Translations under genes and position numbers: made by a program | Part shown: in pieces, positions 9,201-16,940 of the stretch | Numbering within the stretch: the first letter of the stretch is position 1 | Layout: every line of letters begins with the position of its first letter | The notes under the pieces: generated by a model | The model's input: the letters and a program-made list of their open reading frames with translations, nothing else | Database searches by the model: none | What the model was told of the DNA's origin: nothing | Source of the DNA: CAZRCZ01 sp964598765 | GTDB lineage: Bacteria; Sumerlaeota; Sumerlaeia; MVZB01; JAJFLK01 | DNA: 64,000 nt | Direction: 5' to 3' | Assembly: GCA_964598765.1 (NCBI GenBank) | Contig: CAZRCZ010000016.1 | Span: 54,064-118,063, forward strand

Positions 9201-11029
9201 CGTGCACTCCGTATACGGCTCTGGATCGCGCCAACGCGGACATTCCGGTGGTTGGCACGGTTACGGGGGATTACACCGACACTTGGGCGAGCGACAATGT
9301 TTATGAGTCCATCAAGGAAGCCTTCACGGGCGGCATCAATCGGGCGATCCACAAGTGGACCATCCCGGTCACGCCCGGCGGCCAGAACTATGTCTTCTCC
9401 GTTGAGGGCTATCACGATACGAATGGAACCGACTATTTCAGCGTCGAGTATTCGACGGACGACGTGACGTATATTCCGATGGTCACGATCACCAAAACGG
9501 CGGATGATGACGCGCATCAGACGTTCGCTCTTCCGTCGGTGTTGCCTTCGGTTGTGTATATCCGCATTCACGACAACAGTCCTCCGTTCCCCGCGACGGC
9601 GCCGACGGCCACGACCGATAACCGAACGGCGCTCTTCATTGACGATATGTTTATTTCGTCGGATTTCCCGTGCCCGACGCCGAGTCCGACCCAGACTGCT
9701 ACCCCGACGCCGACGCGCACCGCGACGCTTTCGCCGACGCAATCGGCGTCTCCCTCGCCGACCCGGTCGGCCACGCTTTCCCCGACTCGCACGGCCAGTT
9801 TGACGCCGACCCGCTCGGCCACGGCTTCGCCAACTCGGACCGCATCGCAGACCCCGACCCCCTGCGTGCCGGGAATCTTCAATGATTACGCGGTTTCCGA
9901 TATTCCGGTCTCCGGCGTGGTCAGCGGCGATTACACCGACACGTTCGCCAGCGACAACGTCTATGAAGGAATCAAGGAAGTTCTGATCGGCGGCGTCTGG
10001 CAGTTGGAGCACAAGTGGAGCGTGGGGATCGCTCCGGGTTCCGATGTTCACACCTTCTTTGTCGAGGCGTTCCATCAGGTTCAGGTTGGAAACGACGCCT
10101 TCGTCTTCAGCTACTCGACCGACGACGTGACTTATACGCCGATGCTGACCGTCACCAAGACGGCGGACGACAACGCGACGCAAACGTTTGATCTTCCGTC
10201 CTCCTTACCGCCGGTGATTTATATCCGAGTGGTTGACGACTTCCGTCTGACCACGCTGGCGAGCAACTCGGCCGACACGATCAACATTGACTGGATGTTC
10301 GTCAAATCCACCCGCACCTGCGGCCTGACCCCGACCCCGACGCGCACGTCCACGCCTTCGCCCACTTCCACGGTTTCACCCTCGCCGACGCGGACGGCCA
10401 CGCTTTCGCCCACGCGGACCGCAAGTTTGACGCCGACGGCTTCATCCACGCCTTCACCGACGCGCACCGGCACCCCGTCTCCCACTCGGTCCGCGACGGC
10501 CACGCCATCGCCGACCCCGTGCGAACCGGCGACCTACATTGACCGCGCCAACGCCGACCTCCCCGTCGTCGGAACGGTCACGGGCAATTACACGAACACC
10601 ATCGGAAGCGACAACGTCTATGAAGGAATCAAGGAAGTCTATAGCGGCGGGATTTGGCAGTTGGAGCACAAATGGACGATCCCGATCACACCGGGCGCCA
10701 ATCAGCACGTCTTCTCCGTCGAGGCGTTCCACACGGCCAACGGTCTGGACGACGTGACGTTTAGCTATTCGACCGACGGCACGACCTTTATCCCGATGCT
10801 GGTCGTGACCAAGACGGCGGACGATAACGGGACGCAGACCTTCCTGTTGCCGTCATCCCTGCCGTCGGTGATTTACATCCGTGTCCGGGACAACAAACCC
10901 GCCCGAACCGGAGATTTGACCGCCGATCATGCCATCACGATCAACGTGGACGACATGTTCGTCGCGTCGAGCATCGTCTGCCCCACCCCGACGCCCAACG
11001 CCGTCAGAGATTGGGAACTCTTCGACTAA
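6206..11029 (+). CDS. Giant Thr/Pro/Ser-rich secreted modular surface protein 1
   Basis: 1607-aa secreted protein. A signal peptide ends near residue 38-40 (VQAAA). Residues ~40-305 form a beta-rich N-terminal region with CARDB-like features (GGRVTNTGDATATNVVVTY) and two cysteines. Residues ~308-780 are a long mucin-like tract of 4-8 residue units such as SPTRTATL and SPTRTASLT. Four copies of one beta-rich module follow, each bounded by two cysteines (783-939, 1000-1156, 1220-1372, 1439-1592) and separated by shorter tracts. The core pattern is DRANADxPVVGTV, YExxKE, HKWTIPITPG, FSVEAFH, YSTD, TKTADD, LPSxIYIRV, VDDMFI. The protein ends PTPTPNAVRDWELFD. Start is TTG 6206, after AGGGG. The tract is probably extended or glycosylated, but this is inferred. 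No enzyme motif is seen; adhesion or display is likely. Confidence 0.85.
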   Translation: MLILSIASGNTAWKRRALGWFVASLAFSFAAWPSSVQAAAVLTIDPITFNVVGLDSNDVTTGPNIFLVGGRVTNTGDATATNVVVTYVWDTSATYINLQTGSPSVITQPSLAAGASADFYFNIELTRNAAAYDTARRYHIEATADTLGTVSTPTPREIYVEHLVSQNRNSVYSLTGPTSVLVGSTYTYTLSAATATQGYEQIEDFVNFPNILFQVISVSTTYTVSAIGSPIDKIYGDACGWINDPTNINYRKCGGSGKAGGDPISTTFQVKILSAGTATVESLIYDFSGSSYHYNTDFGTNGVLTIIAVTPTPTPTETATPTPTRSSTPTPTTTATPSPTRTATLSPTRTATLSPTRTASLTETSTGTPSPTRTATLSPTRTASLTETRTATPSPTRTATLSPTASATESPTRTATESPTRTATLSPTRTASLTPTDSSTPSPTRSATPSPTRTASLTPTDTRTATPSPTRTATLSATQTATLTVTFTVTPSPTRSATESPTRTATLSPTRTASLTATSSSTPSPTRTATLSPTRTASLTATSSSTPSPTRSATLSPTRTASLTVTNTATSSPTRTATESPTRTASLTATSSSTPSPTRTATLSPTRTASLTPTDTASPSPTRTATESPTRTASLTATSSASPSPTRTATLSPTRTASLTPTDTASPSPTRTATESPTRTASLTATSSASPSPTRTATLSPTRTATLSPTRTGTLSPTRTASLTATRSSTRTATRTATGSPTRTASGSPTRTATLSPTRTATLSPTSSASASPTRTATATPTCTPYTALDRANADIPVVGTVTGDYTDTWASDNVYESIKEAFTGGINRAIHKWTIPVTPGGQNYVFSVEGYHDTNGTDYFSVEYSTDDVTYIPMVTITKTADDDAHQTFALPSVLPSVVYIRIHDNSPPFPATAPTATTDNRTALFIDDMFISSDFPCPTPSPTQTATPTPTRTATLSPTQSASPSPTRSATLSPTRTASLTPTRSATASPTRTATPTCTPYTALDRANADIPVVGTVTGDYTDTWASDNVYESIKEAFTGGINRAIHKWTIPVTPGGQNYVFSVEGYHDTNGTDYFSVEYSTDDVTYIPMVTITKTADDDAHQTFALPSVLPSVVYIRIHDNSPPFPATAPTATTDNRTALFIDDMFISSDFPCPTPSPTQTATPTPTRTATLSPTQSASPSPTRSATLSPTRTASLTPTRSATASPTRTASQTPTPCVPGIFNDYAVSDIPVSGVVSGDYTDTFASDNVYEGIKEVLIGGVWQLEHKWSVGIAPGSDVHTFFVEAFHQVQVGNDAFVFSYSTDDVTYTPMLTVTKTADDNATQTFDLPSSLPPVIYIRVVDDFRLTTLASNSADTINIDWMFVKSTRTCGLTPTPTRTSTPSPTSTVSPSPTRTATLSPTRTASLTPTASSTPSPTRTGTPSPTRSATATPSPTPCEPATYIDRANADLPVVGTVTGNYTNTIGSDNVYEGIKEVYSGGIWQLEHKWTIPITPGANQHVFSVEAFHTANGLDDVTFSYSTDGTTFIPMLVVTKTADDNGTQTFLLPSSLPSVIYIRVRDNKPARTGDLTADHAITINVDDMFVASSIVCPTPTPNAVRDWELFD
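7130..8547 (+). repeat. Low-complexity coding repeat (Thr/Pro/Ser/Arg units)
   Basis: About 1.4 kb of degenerate coding repeats whose codons mostly read ACN CCN ACN CGN ACN GCN. Larger units of roughly 130 bp recur within it: the stretch around 8026-8150 is almost repeated at about 8167-8290. The arginine in nearly every unit (TPTRTA, SPTRTA) makes the tract strongly basic, unlike typical acidic or neutral mucin-like linkers. Strand-slippage length variation is expected here, and assembly collapse is possible. Confidence 0.85.
8531..9832 (+). repeat. 651-bp tandem duplication inside giant gene 1
   Basis: Two adjacent 651-bp units (8531-9181 and 9182-9832) encode one cysteine-bounded module plus its following Thr/Pro/Ser tract. 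About 8588-9155 appears identical to the same interval 651 bp later, with a few differences only near the edges (for example CACACC versus CACTCC near the first cysteine codon). Near-identity including synonymous sites indicates a very recent duplication or conversion. The other modules are clearly divergent. Confidence 0.88.
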
Positions 11030-11046
11030 ACGGGGCGGACGGATTT

Positions 11047-11066
11047 GGGGGCTGAGCAAGCCTTTT
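11047..11066 (+). terminator. Putative terminator of giant gene 1
   Basis: GGCT/AGCC stem with a 5-nt loop, extendable by G-U pairs from the upstream G run to the following TTTT, 18 bp after the stop codon. The T run is short and the core stem is only 4 bp, so this is a moderate call. Confidence 0.4.
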
Positions 11067-11111
11067 CCGTTTCGCGCCGAAAGCATGTTGCCTAGGTTTC
11101 TTCCCAAGCGG

Positions 11112-11140
11112 GATGGGCTTCACAGGCGTACCGCCTGAGC
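11112..11140 (+). repeat. Short palindrome in leader of giant gene 2
   Basis: Perfect CAGGCG/CGCCTG stem with 3-nt loop at 11123-11137, flanked by GGCT and AGCC that can extend the pairing around a small bulge. It lies upstream of the giant gene 2 promoter. It looks like a solitary member of the palindromic repeats seen in other gaps. A cyclic-di-GMP riboswitch was considered and not supported. Confidence 0.4.
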
Positions 11141-11186
11141 CACGGGGACGGCACGGGGAAGCGTCGGATTTTACCCCAATTAGTTT

Positions 11187-11223
11187 TTATCGGCTTGACA
11201 TGCATGAAACTTTAGCGCAAAGT
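11187..11223 (+). promoter_or_regulatory. Sigma70-like promoter of giant surface protein 2
   Basis: TTGACA at 11195-11200, 17-bp spacer and CAAAGT at 11218-11223. The 14-mer TTATCGGCTTGACA and spacer core AAACTTTA are identical, at the same distance, to the promoter of giant gene 1, while the rest of the leaders differ. That conservation is the main evidence. Confidence 0.68.
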
Positions 11224-11311
11224 GAGGCTCGCCGACGAATTCATCCGAATTCGACCTCGGAGCCAAGGTTGACGAGGCTTCCAGAATCACATCCGCAAGG
11301 GGGTTTTGGCC

Positions 11312-14300
11312 ATGACCGGGAAAAACTTTCGCAGACACACGCTCGTGAAGGCATCCAGTCTCCAGTGGGTTCTGAAGACCCTTTTCGTCTGCTCCATTTT
11401 CGGTCAGGCAACCCTCGGCCTGCCGCAAATTAATCTTACGTTGGACGTCACCTCCACCGCCGGGCATGAGGGTTACGTTTCGGGCGACGCCACCAACGGA
11501 AACCTCAACGCCACCAAAGCCAACACCAGCAATACCGCGTTGCGAATCGGAGACTTGGAGGACGGTTCCCTCCCTGATCGGGGTATTCGCTCGATTCTTG
11601 ATTTCAACACCACGTTCATACCTTCCAACGCGACCCTCAGCACCGCCTCGCTGATCTTGACGCGAGGAGGCGCTCAGGGAAGCATTGATCCCGGTTTTTC
11701 CCCTCCTCCCATCATGGAGGTCAATACGGGGCTTTATGGAAGGCCCGTCGTAAAGACCGACGATTTTGCCGTCGTTTCCACCGTTTCCAACGCGGGAGAT
11801 CTGATTGTAGGCGCTTTTGACGGCGACACAACCCAAAGTCCCCTCAATCCCTCCGGCGTGGCCGCGATCAACCGCGCCGGCGGACCGGGCCGGGGCAGAA
11901 CGCAAATGAAGTTTCATTATACCCCCTTGTCGGATGACGACGGGGTTTCCGATTACGTCGGGTTTTATTCCACCAAGAACGGCAACGCCGCCTATCATCC
12001 GATCCTGCGCGTCGCCCTCACCGTTCCCGCCTCCAACATTGTCGTCTTGCCCGGAGCCTTGGATTTCCTGAGTCAGGATGTGGACGCCGGCCAAACGGCC
12101 TCCCAAACGATCACGATCCAAAATCTCGGCACGGCCAGTTTGACCATCAATTCGGTGTCACTCACCGGGACCAACTCTTCGGAGTTTGCGATCGTCTCGG
12201 ACACCGGCGAGACAACGCTGGCGGTCAGCGCCACGCGAACGATTCAGATCGCCTTTGATCCGAGCCTGCCCGGTGGAACCAAGACGGCGAGCCTCACCAT
12301 TTCCTCCAGCGACACCCTTGAGCCGATCGTCAACGTGGACCTTACGGGAGACGCGGTGGATCAGGAGATTGACGTTGTTCCTGACACGCTCAATTTCGGT
12401 TCGCGGCTTCTCGGCTCCGGTCCCAGCGCCAGCCAGACGGCCAACGTCAGCAACATCGGATTTGTTTCGATTTGGGGCGGGGGGGACCTGAACATCGGAA
12501 GCGTTTCTCTTACCGGAGCCGACGCCGGCGACTTCAACATCACCGCCGATTCGGGCGAAAATCCCATCCTTGCGGGGGCAACCCGAACCGTTGACGTGGC
12601 GTTCAATCCCATTTCGTCCGTCGGCCCGAAGACTGCGTATCTGACGATTACCTCGGACGACACGAATGAGCCGACCACCAATGTTTTGTTGCTCGCGACG
12701 GCGATTCTGGCGACGCAGACTCCAACTCCGACCCCAACGCAATCGGCTACTTCCACTCCGACCGGCACCGCCACCCCTTCGCCAACGATGAGCGCCACAC
12801 CGTCGCCGACGAGAACGGCGACCCCTACGGCAACCGATACCGCCACGTCCTCCCCGACCCGGACGGCCACGCCCAGCCCGACGACCTCGGCCACGCCGAC
12901 GCCAACGACGACCGGAACGCCTTCGCCGACGCGCACGGCGACGCTCTCCCCCACCATCACGGCCACGCCTTCGCCCACGCGCACGGCGACACCTTCCGAA
13001 ACGCAGACCGCGACGGCCTCACCCACTCGCACGGCCACTCTGACGCCAACCCCGTGCGTTCCCGGAACTTTCACGGACCGCGCCAATGCGGACGCGCCGT
13101 TCCTGACGGGCACGGTCGTCGGCGACTACACGAACACGCAGGTCAATGACGGCGTGTATGAATCGGTCACGGAAGTTTATTCCGCGGGACATTGGCAACT
13201 GAGATACCGATGGACGATTCCGATCACGCCGGGTTCGGACGTTCACACTTTCGCGGTCAAGGCATTCCACGACGTCGCGGTGGGCGCGCCGGATGACTTT
13301 GAGTTCGGTTATTCCTTGGACAACAGCAACAGCTATATCCCGATGTTCACCCTAACCAAGACGGCGGACGATGGCCAGTATCAGACCTTTGTCTTGCCTT
13401 CGGCATTGCCGCCTCTGGTTTACATTCATGCCGTGGATACGATCCAGTGGGACACCAATCCCTCGTCCGACCGCGCGACGACGCTCAGCGTGGATGACAT
13501 GTTCATCACCTCGACGATCACCTGCGGCCTGACGCCCACGCCAACGCAGACCGCGACGGCCACCCCGACCCGAACCGCGACGGCGAGCCCGACGGCCACG
13601 CGAAGCTCGACCCTCACGCCGACTTTGACCGCCACGCTCTCCGCGACGCGCACGGCCACACTCTCGCCTACCGTTACGGCGTCGGCCTCGGCTACCCGAA
13701 CTTCCACACTTTCGCCGACGCGAACCGCGACGTTGTCTCCGACGCGCACGGCAACGGCTTCGCGGACCGGCACGGCGACCACGTCCCCCACGCGAACGGC
13801 CACGCCTTCGCCGACTCGGACGGCGACCAAAACTCCGACCCGCACGGCCTCGGCGACGCGGACAAGTTCGGCGACGAAGTCTCCCACCCGGACAGCGACG
13901 CCGACGGCCTCAAGCTCGGCGACGCTGACACCGACACCCACGCGCACAGCCACGACCACGCCGACGCCGTGCGTTCCGGGCTACTTCATTGACCGCGCCA
14001 ACGCCGACGCGCCGCTGATCGGCACGGTAGCGGGCGATTACACGGCGACATTGGCGAGCGATGACGTGTATGAAATGCTGACCGAAGCCTACAGCGGCGG
14101 ATACTGGCAGTTGAAGCACAAGTGGACGATCCCGATCACCTCCGGTTCGGACATTCACATCTTCTCAGTCGAGGCGTATCACGGGACCAATACGACCGGT
14201 CAGGATGACTTTAGCTTCAGTTATTCAACCGACGGATTGAGTTGGACGCCGATGGTGACGATCATCAAGGCGCGCGATACCAATGAGCCTCAGACATTCG

Positions 14301-14488
14301 CTCTTCCGGCGTCGTTGCCCTCGGTGATCTACATCCGCGCGACCGACACGGTGAATTGGGACACCGATCCCAATCCCGACCGCGCGACGTGGCTGAAGGT
14401 GGACGACATGTTCATCGCGTCATGGATCAGTTGCGGTCAGCCGACGCCGACGCCCAACGCCGTTCAGGATTGGGAACTGTTCGAGTAA
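11312..14488 (+). CDS. Giant Thr/Pro/Ser-rich secreted modular surface protein 2
   Basis: 1058-aa secreted protein, start at ATG 11312 eight bases after AAGGGGG (a TTG two codons upstream is the alternative). After the signal peptide comes a DNRLRE-like beta-sandwich (about residues 40-225; IRSILDFNT...IPSNATLSTASLIL). Two choice-of-anchor-D/HYDIN-type Ig-like repeats follow (about 230-345 and 350-460; IVVLPGALDFLSQDV, then IDVVPDTLNFGSRLL). Then come a Thr/Pro/Ser tract, a cysteine-bounded module (582-738), another basic tract, and a last module (887-1041). The modules match those of giant protein 1. The C-terminus is PTPTPNAVQDWELFE, almost identical to that of protein 1. Protein 2 therefore carries a different N-terminal head on the same stalk and tail. 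A role in adhesion or surface display is inferred. Confidence 0.85.
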   Translation: MTGKNFRRHTLVKASSLQWVLKTLFVCSIFGQATLGLPQINLTLDVTSTAGHEGYVSGDATNGNLNATKANTSNTALRIGDLEDGSLPDRGIRSILDFNTTFIPSNATLSTASLILTRGGAQGSIDPGFSPPPIMEVNTGLYGRPVVKTDDFAVVSTVSNAGDLIVGAFDGDTTQSPLNPSGVAAINRAGGPGRGRTQMKFHYTPLSDDDGVSDYVGFYSTKNGNAAYHPILRVALTVPASNIVVLPGALDFLSQDVDAGQTASQTITIQNLGTASLTINSVSLTGTNSSEFAIVSDTGETTLAVSATRTIQIAFDPSLPGGTKTASLTISSSDTLEPIVNVDLTGDAVDQEIDVVPDTLNFGSRLLGSGPSASQTANVSNIGFVSIWGGGDLNIGSVSLTGADAGDFNITADSGENPILAGATRTVDVAFNPISSVGPKTAYLTITSDDTNEPTTNVLLLATAILATQTPTPTPTQSATSTPTGTATPSPTMSATPSPTRTATPTATDTATSSPTRTATPSPTTSATPTPTTTGTPSPTRTATLSPTITATPSPTRTATPSETQTATASPTRTATLTPTPCVPGTFTDRANADAPFLTGTVVGDYTNTQVNDGVYESVTEVYSAGHWQLRYRWTIPITPGSDVHTFAVKAFHDVAVGAPDDFEFGYSLDNSNSYIPMFTLTKTADDGQYQTFVLPSALPPLVYIHAVDTIQWDTNPSSDRATTLSVDDMFITSTITCGLTPTPTQTATATPTRTATASPTATRSSTLTPTLTATLSATRTATLSPTVTASASATRTSTLSPTRTATLSPTRTATASRTGTATTSPTRTATPSPTRTATKTPTRTASATRTSSATKSPTRTATPTASSSATLTPTPTRTATTTPTPCVPGYFIDRANADAPLIGTVAGDYTATLASDDVYEMLTEAYSGGYWQLKHKWTIPITSGSDIHIFSVEAYHGTNTTGQDDFSFSYSTDGLSWTPMVTIIKARDTNEPQTFALPASLPSVIYIRATDTVNWDTDPNPDRATWLKVDDMFIASWISCGQPTPTPNAVQDWELFE

Positions 14489-14541
14489 GAGTCCGACGAC
14501 AGCGCGCGGCCGACGTTTGTCTTGCGGTCTCGGAATAATAC

Positions 14542-14570
14542 TTGACGGCTTCGGGCGACGGGAATAATTT
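14542..14570 (+). promoter_or_regulatory. Promoter of the TPR-pentapeptide gene
   Basis: TTGACG at 14542-14547, exact 17-bp spacer, TAATTT at 14565-14570, about 100 bp before the ATG at 14674. No specific operator was recognised. Confidence 0.55.
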
Positions 14571-14673
14571 TGAGGCGTTCTATCCGTGATGGATTGCCTG
14601 CGGGAATTTGAGATTACTCGAAGACCCGCGGGATTTCTTCCTCAACCTGCGCTCAGAGGGGACTTAAACTGCC

Positions 14674-16113
14674 ATGATTGCCACCGCCGCCTCTCCCATC
14701 GCCCTTGCCCGCGAACTGGGCCAGACGGGCGATTATCAGGGCGCGATCAACGCGCTGAACGACGTTCTGCGGGGCGATCCCTCCAACGTCGAAGCGTTGT
14801 TCCTCATGGGAGCGTCGTGTTTCAAGCTGAATATGTTCAGTCGCTCGCGGGAATCGTGGACGCGCGCGCTCAAACTCGATCCGAATTTCACCAAAGCTCA
14901 AAATTGGCTGAACAAACTTCCGGCGGCGGAGACCGCCTATCTCATGGATCGCGCGCGGGCGCTCGGCCAGACGGGGGATTACCGGAGCGTTCTTCGGACG
15001 TGCAACGAACTGCTAAGCCTTTATCCCGATCATATCGAGGCAAATTTCCTGCTGGGCGCGGCGTGCTTCAAGCTGGGCAATCCCGACCGCGCCGGCGAGG
15101 CTTGGCGCAAAGTTCTGCAACTCTCCCCCAATCATGACAAGGCCAAACGGTGGCTTGCGAAGTTGCCGCAGGAGGAGCCGAGTGTGGCGCGGCGACCGGA
15201 GGCTATGGAATTTCCCGCCACGCCGGGGCAAATTGACATCAGGCATCGTGAAAGCGGCGAGGTTTTGCGCACGGTCAAACAGGAGACGCTCGAAAGCGCG
15301 GACTTGGCCGGATGCGATCTTCGCCACGCCGAACTGCGCAAAGCGAACTTGAAGCGCGCCAATCTTTACGCCGCCGATTTGACCCGCGCCAATCTTCCCG
15401 ACGCGGACCTGACCGACGCCAATTTGCGAAGCGCGGTTTTAACGGATGCCTGCCTCGCCGGAGCGAACTTAAAGGACGCCAATATGATCAGCGCATTTCT
15501 TCGCTCGGCCACGGCGTCGGACGCGAACTTGGGCGAAGCCAATCTGACACGCGCGATTTTAACCAATGCCAATTTGGAGGGATCGAATTTCCATGGAGCG
15601 ACGCTGGTGGACGCCGATTTGGGGAACGCGGTTTTGACCGACGCCAACATGGCCGGAGCAAATCTGGAGGGAGCCGGGCTGGCCAGCGCGTTTCTGCGCT
15701 CCACGAATCTTGCGGGGGCGAACCTCGCGGGAGCCGACCTGCGGCGGGTCAACTTGAGCAACGCCAATTTGGAGGGGGCAAATCTGGAAGGCGCGCGAAT
15801 GACCGGCGCGTTTCTGCGCGCGGCCAATTTGACCAACGCCAATTTGTCGGGAGCCGTGCTGACCCGCGCCAACCTCAGTAGCGCGAATTTGGAGGGAACC
15901 AGTCTCGCCAACGCCGACTTGACCGACGCCGATCTGGGAGGGGCGTTCCTGAGCGGTTCGTCTTTGGCCGGAGCGAAGGTCGCGGGCGCGAATTTCACCG
16001 GAGCCAACTTGGCTCAAACCAACCTTGAGGGAACCAATCTGGTTTTGGCCGGAACCAACGGCTCGGGCGCGGAAAAGAATTCCGAGGCCCTTACTCAGGT
16101 TCCTTCCGAATAA
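14674..16113 (+). CDS. TPR plus pentapeptide-repeat protein
   Basis: 479-aa protein without signal peptide or membrane helix, so probably cytoplasmic. Residues ~5-165 contain two near-duplicate tetratricopeptide blocks (ARELGQTGDY...ALFLMGASCFKLN and ARALGQTGDY...ANFLLGAACFKLG). Residues ~205-455 form a long array of A(D/N)LxxA pentapeptides, which fold as a right-handed quadrilateral beta-helix. Some pentapeptide proteins mimic DNA and protect gyrase, but many have unknown roles, and the helix here is not especially acidic. The combination suggests a protein-interaction scaffold. A GAGGGGA motif sits 11 bp before the ATG and a good promoter lies at 14542-14570. It is likely a single-gene unit. 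Confidence 0.88.
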   Translation: MIATAASPIALARELGQTGDYQGAINALNDVLRGDPSNVEALFLMGASCFKLNMFSRSRESWTRALKLDPNFTKAQNWLNKLPAAETAYLMDRARALGQTGDYRSVLRTCNELLSLYPDHIEANFLLGAACFKLGNPDRAGEAWRKVLQLSPNHDKAKRWLAKLPQEEPSVARRPEAMEFPATPGQIDIRHRESGEVLRTVKQETLESADLAGCDLRHAELRKANLKRANLYAADLTRANLPDADLTDANLRSAVLTDACLAGANLKDANMISAFLRSATASDANLGEANLTRAILTNANLEGSNFHGATLVDADLGNAVLTDANMAGANLEGAGLASAFLRSTNLAGANLAGADLRRVNLSNANLEGANLEGARMTGAFLRAANLTNANLSGAVLTRANLSSANLEGTSLANADLTDADLGGAFLSGSSLAGAKVAGANFTGANLAQTNLEGTNLVLAGTNGSGAEKNSEALTQVPSE

Positions 16114-16311
16114 CTGTTGTTCCAGCCTCCGGGTAGCTCGTTTCTCCGTGAAGATTAGGATCGGCTCGATAAATTCAGCTCGACCGTTACAGGGTCGAGC
16201 TGGCGGGAGACGTTGTCCACGGATTCCGCCTTCGGCTCCACCCGTGGCTACCTTCCTTCGTTCCCTACGGGATTAAGATAAAGACAACGGTCGGATGAAT
16301 CTTTGGGCTGA
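16114..16311. repeat. Intergenic palindrome cluster A
   Basis: Holds two hairpins between convergent genes. The first is a perfect 10-bp stem CAGCTCGACC/GGTCGAGCTG (16176-16202, 7-nt loop). The second is CCACGG/CCGTGG (16217-16247) enclosing a smaller GCC/GGC hairpin. Both resemble the palindromes of clusters at 24206-24440 and 49198-49341 in layout but not in sequence. Either hairpin could also end transcription of the two converging genes. No ORF is supported. Confidence 0.6.
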
Positions 16312-16776
16312 TCAGCAATTCTTCTCTCCCGGCTCCTCTTCGGCAAGATTTAACATCGCCGCGGCGACGTCGGTATTGTCCACCACCGTGGCGGCGTTGA
16401 CGGCAAACGCCACGCCGACCGATTCCTTGATTTCGTCCATCGTGGCCCCCAGCGCGCGCGCCTTGCGAATGTGCCCCATCAGGCATCCCTGACAACCGGT
16501 GATGGCCGAGGCGGCAATCGCGATCAATTCCTTGGTTTTGCGGTCCAGCGCGCCGGGATCGAAAATTTCCTTATACGTGCCGTGGTAGCTTCGCCGCGTG
16601 GATTCCTTGATGAGAGCGAGAGAGGGAACATCCTGCGGGCGTCCTAGCCGGGAACGCCGCGCGGGCGTTTCCTTGGGAGCCGACGCGCTGTCAGTCTGTC
16701 CCGTTTCGTGAGGATGGGATGTTGGGATTGATTTGGTGTGGCTCATATGCCCCGGATACCGCCATGAATCCAGCAT
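16312..16776 (-). CDS. AhpD-like / carboxymuconolactone decarboxylase family protein
   Basis: 154-aa protein of the carboxymuconolactone decarboxylase/AhpD superfamily. The redox CxxC and proton-relay histidine are present as CQGCLMGH (Cys95, Cys98, His102), and the helical core AIAASAITGC...ARALGATMDEIKESVGVA matches the family. AhpD-like proteins act as alkylhydroperoxidases or disulfide reductants. The N-terminal ~45 residues are polar and non-conserved. GGAG 7 bp before ATG 16776 supports that start; ATG 16746 is the alternative. It is a lone gene converging with the TPR-pentapeptide gene. The substrate is unknown. Confidence 0.87.
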   Translation of the reverse strand: MLDSWRYPGHMSHTKSIPTSHPHETGQTDSASAPKETPARRSRLGRPQDVPSLALIKESTRRSYHGTYKEIFDPGALDRKTKELIAIAASAITGCQGCLMGHIRKARALGATMDEIKESVGVAFAVNAATVVDNTDVAAAMLNLAEEEPGEKNC

Positions 16777-16940
16777 TTTCCCGCTCCGCTTCGTCTGGTG
16801 TCAAGGATGATCCGGCTTCGTATCGGACTGGAATTTCAAAAAATTCATTTTTTCTTATTCTTCCGCTTGCTCCCGCCGAAAAAACTTGTAAAAGTATGCG
16901 AAATCCATTCGGACACTGATTTCCCTTCAGGAGGACTCTC

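Noticed and set aside
8495..10183. 562-aa minus-strand frame rich in arginine
   Set aside because: Antisense shadow of the duplicated modules; its own repeats mirror the 651-bp duplication, and the composition is implausible.
11087..11140. Cyclic-di-GMP (GEMM) riboswitch before giant gene 2
   Set aside because: A few GEMM-like strings and a CAGGCG/CGCCTG hairpin are present, but the conserved core (the AAACC tetraloop receptor and GGGxCGCAAAG segment) is missing, and the hairpin lies upstream of the inferred promoter.
7130..14000. CRISPR array
   Set aside because: The regular repeats are in frame, coding and degenerate, with no unique spacers and no cas genes.
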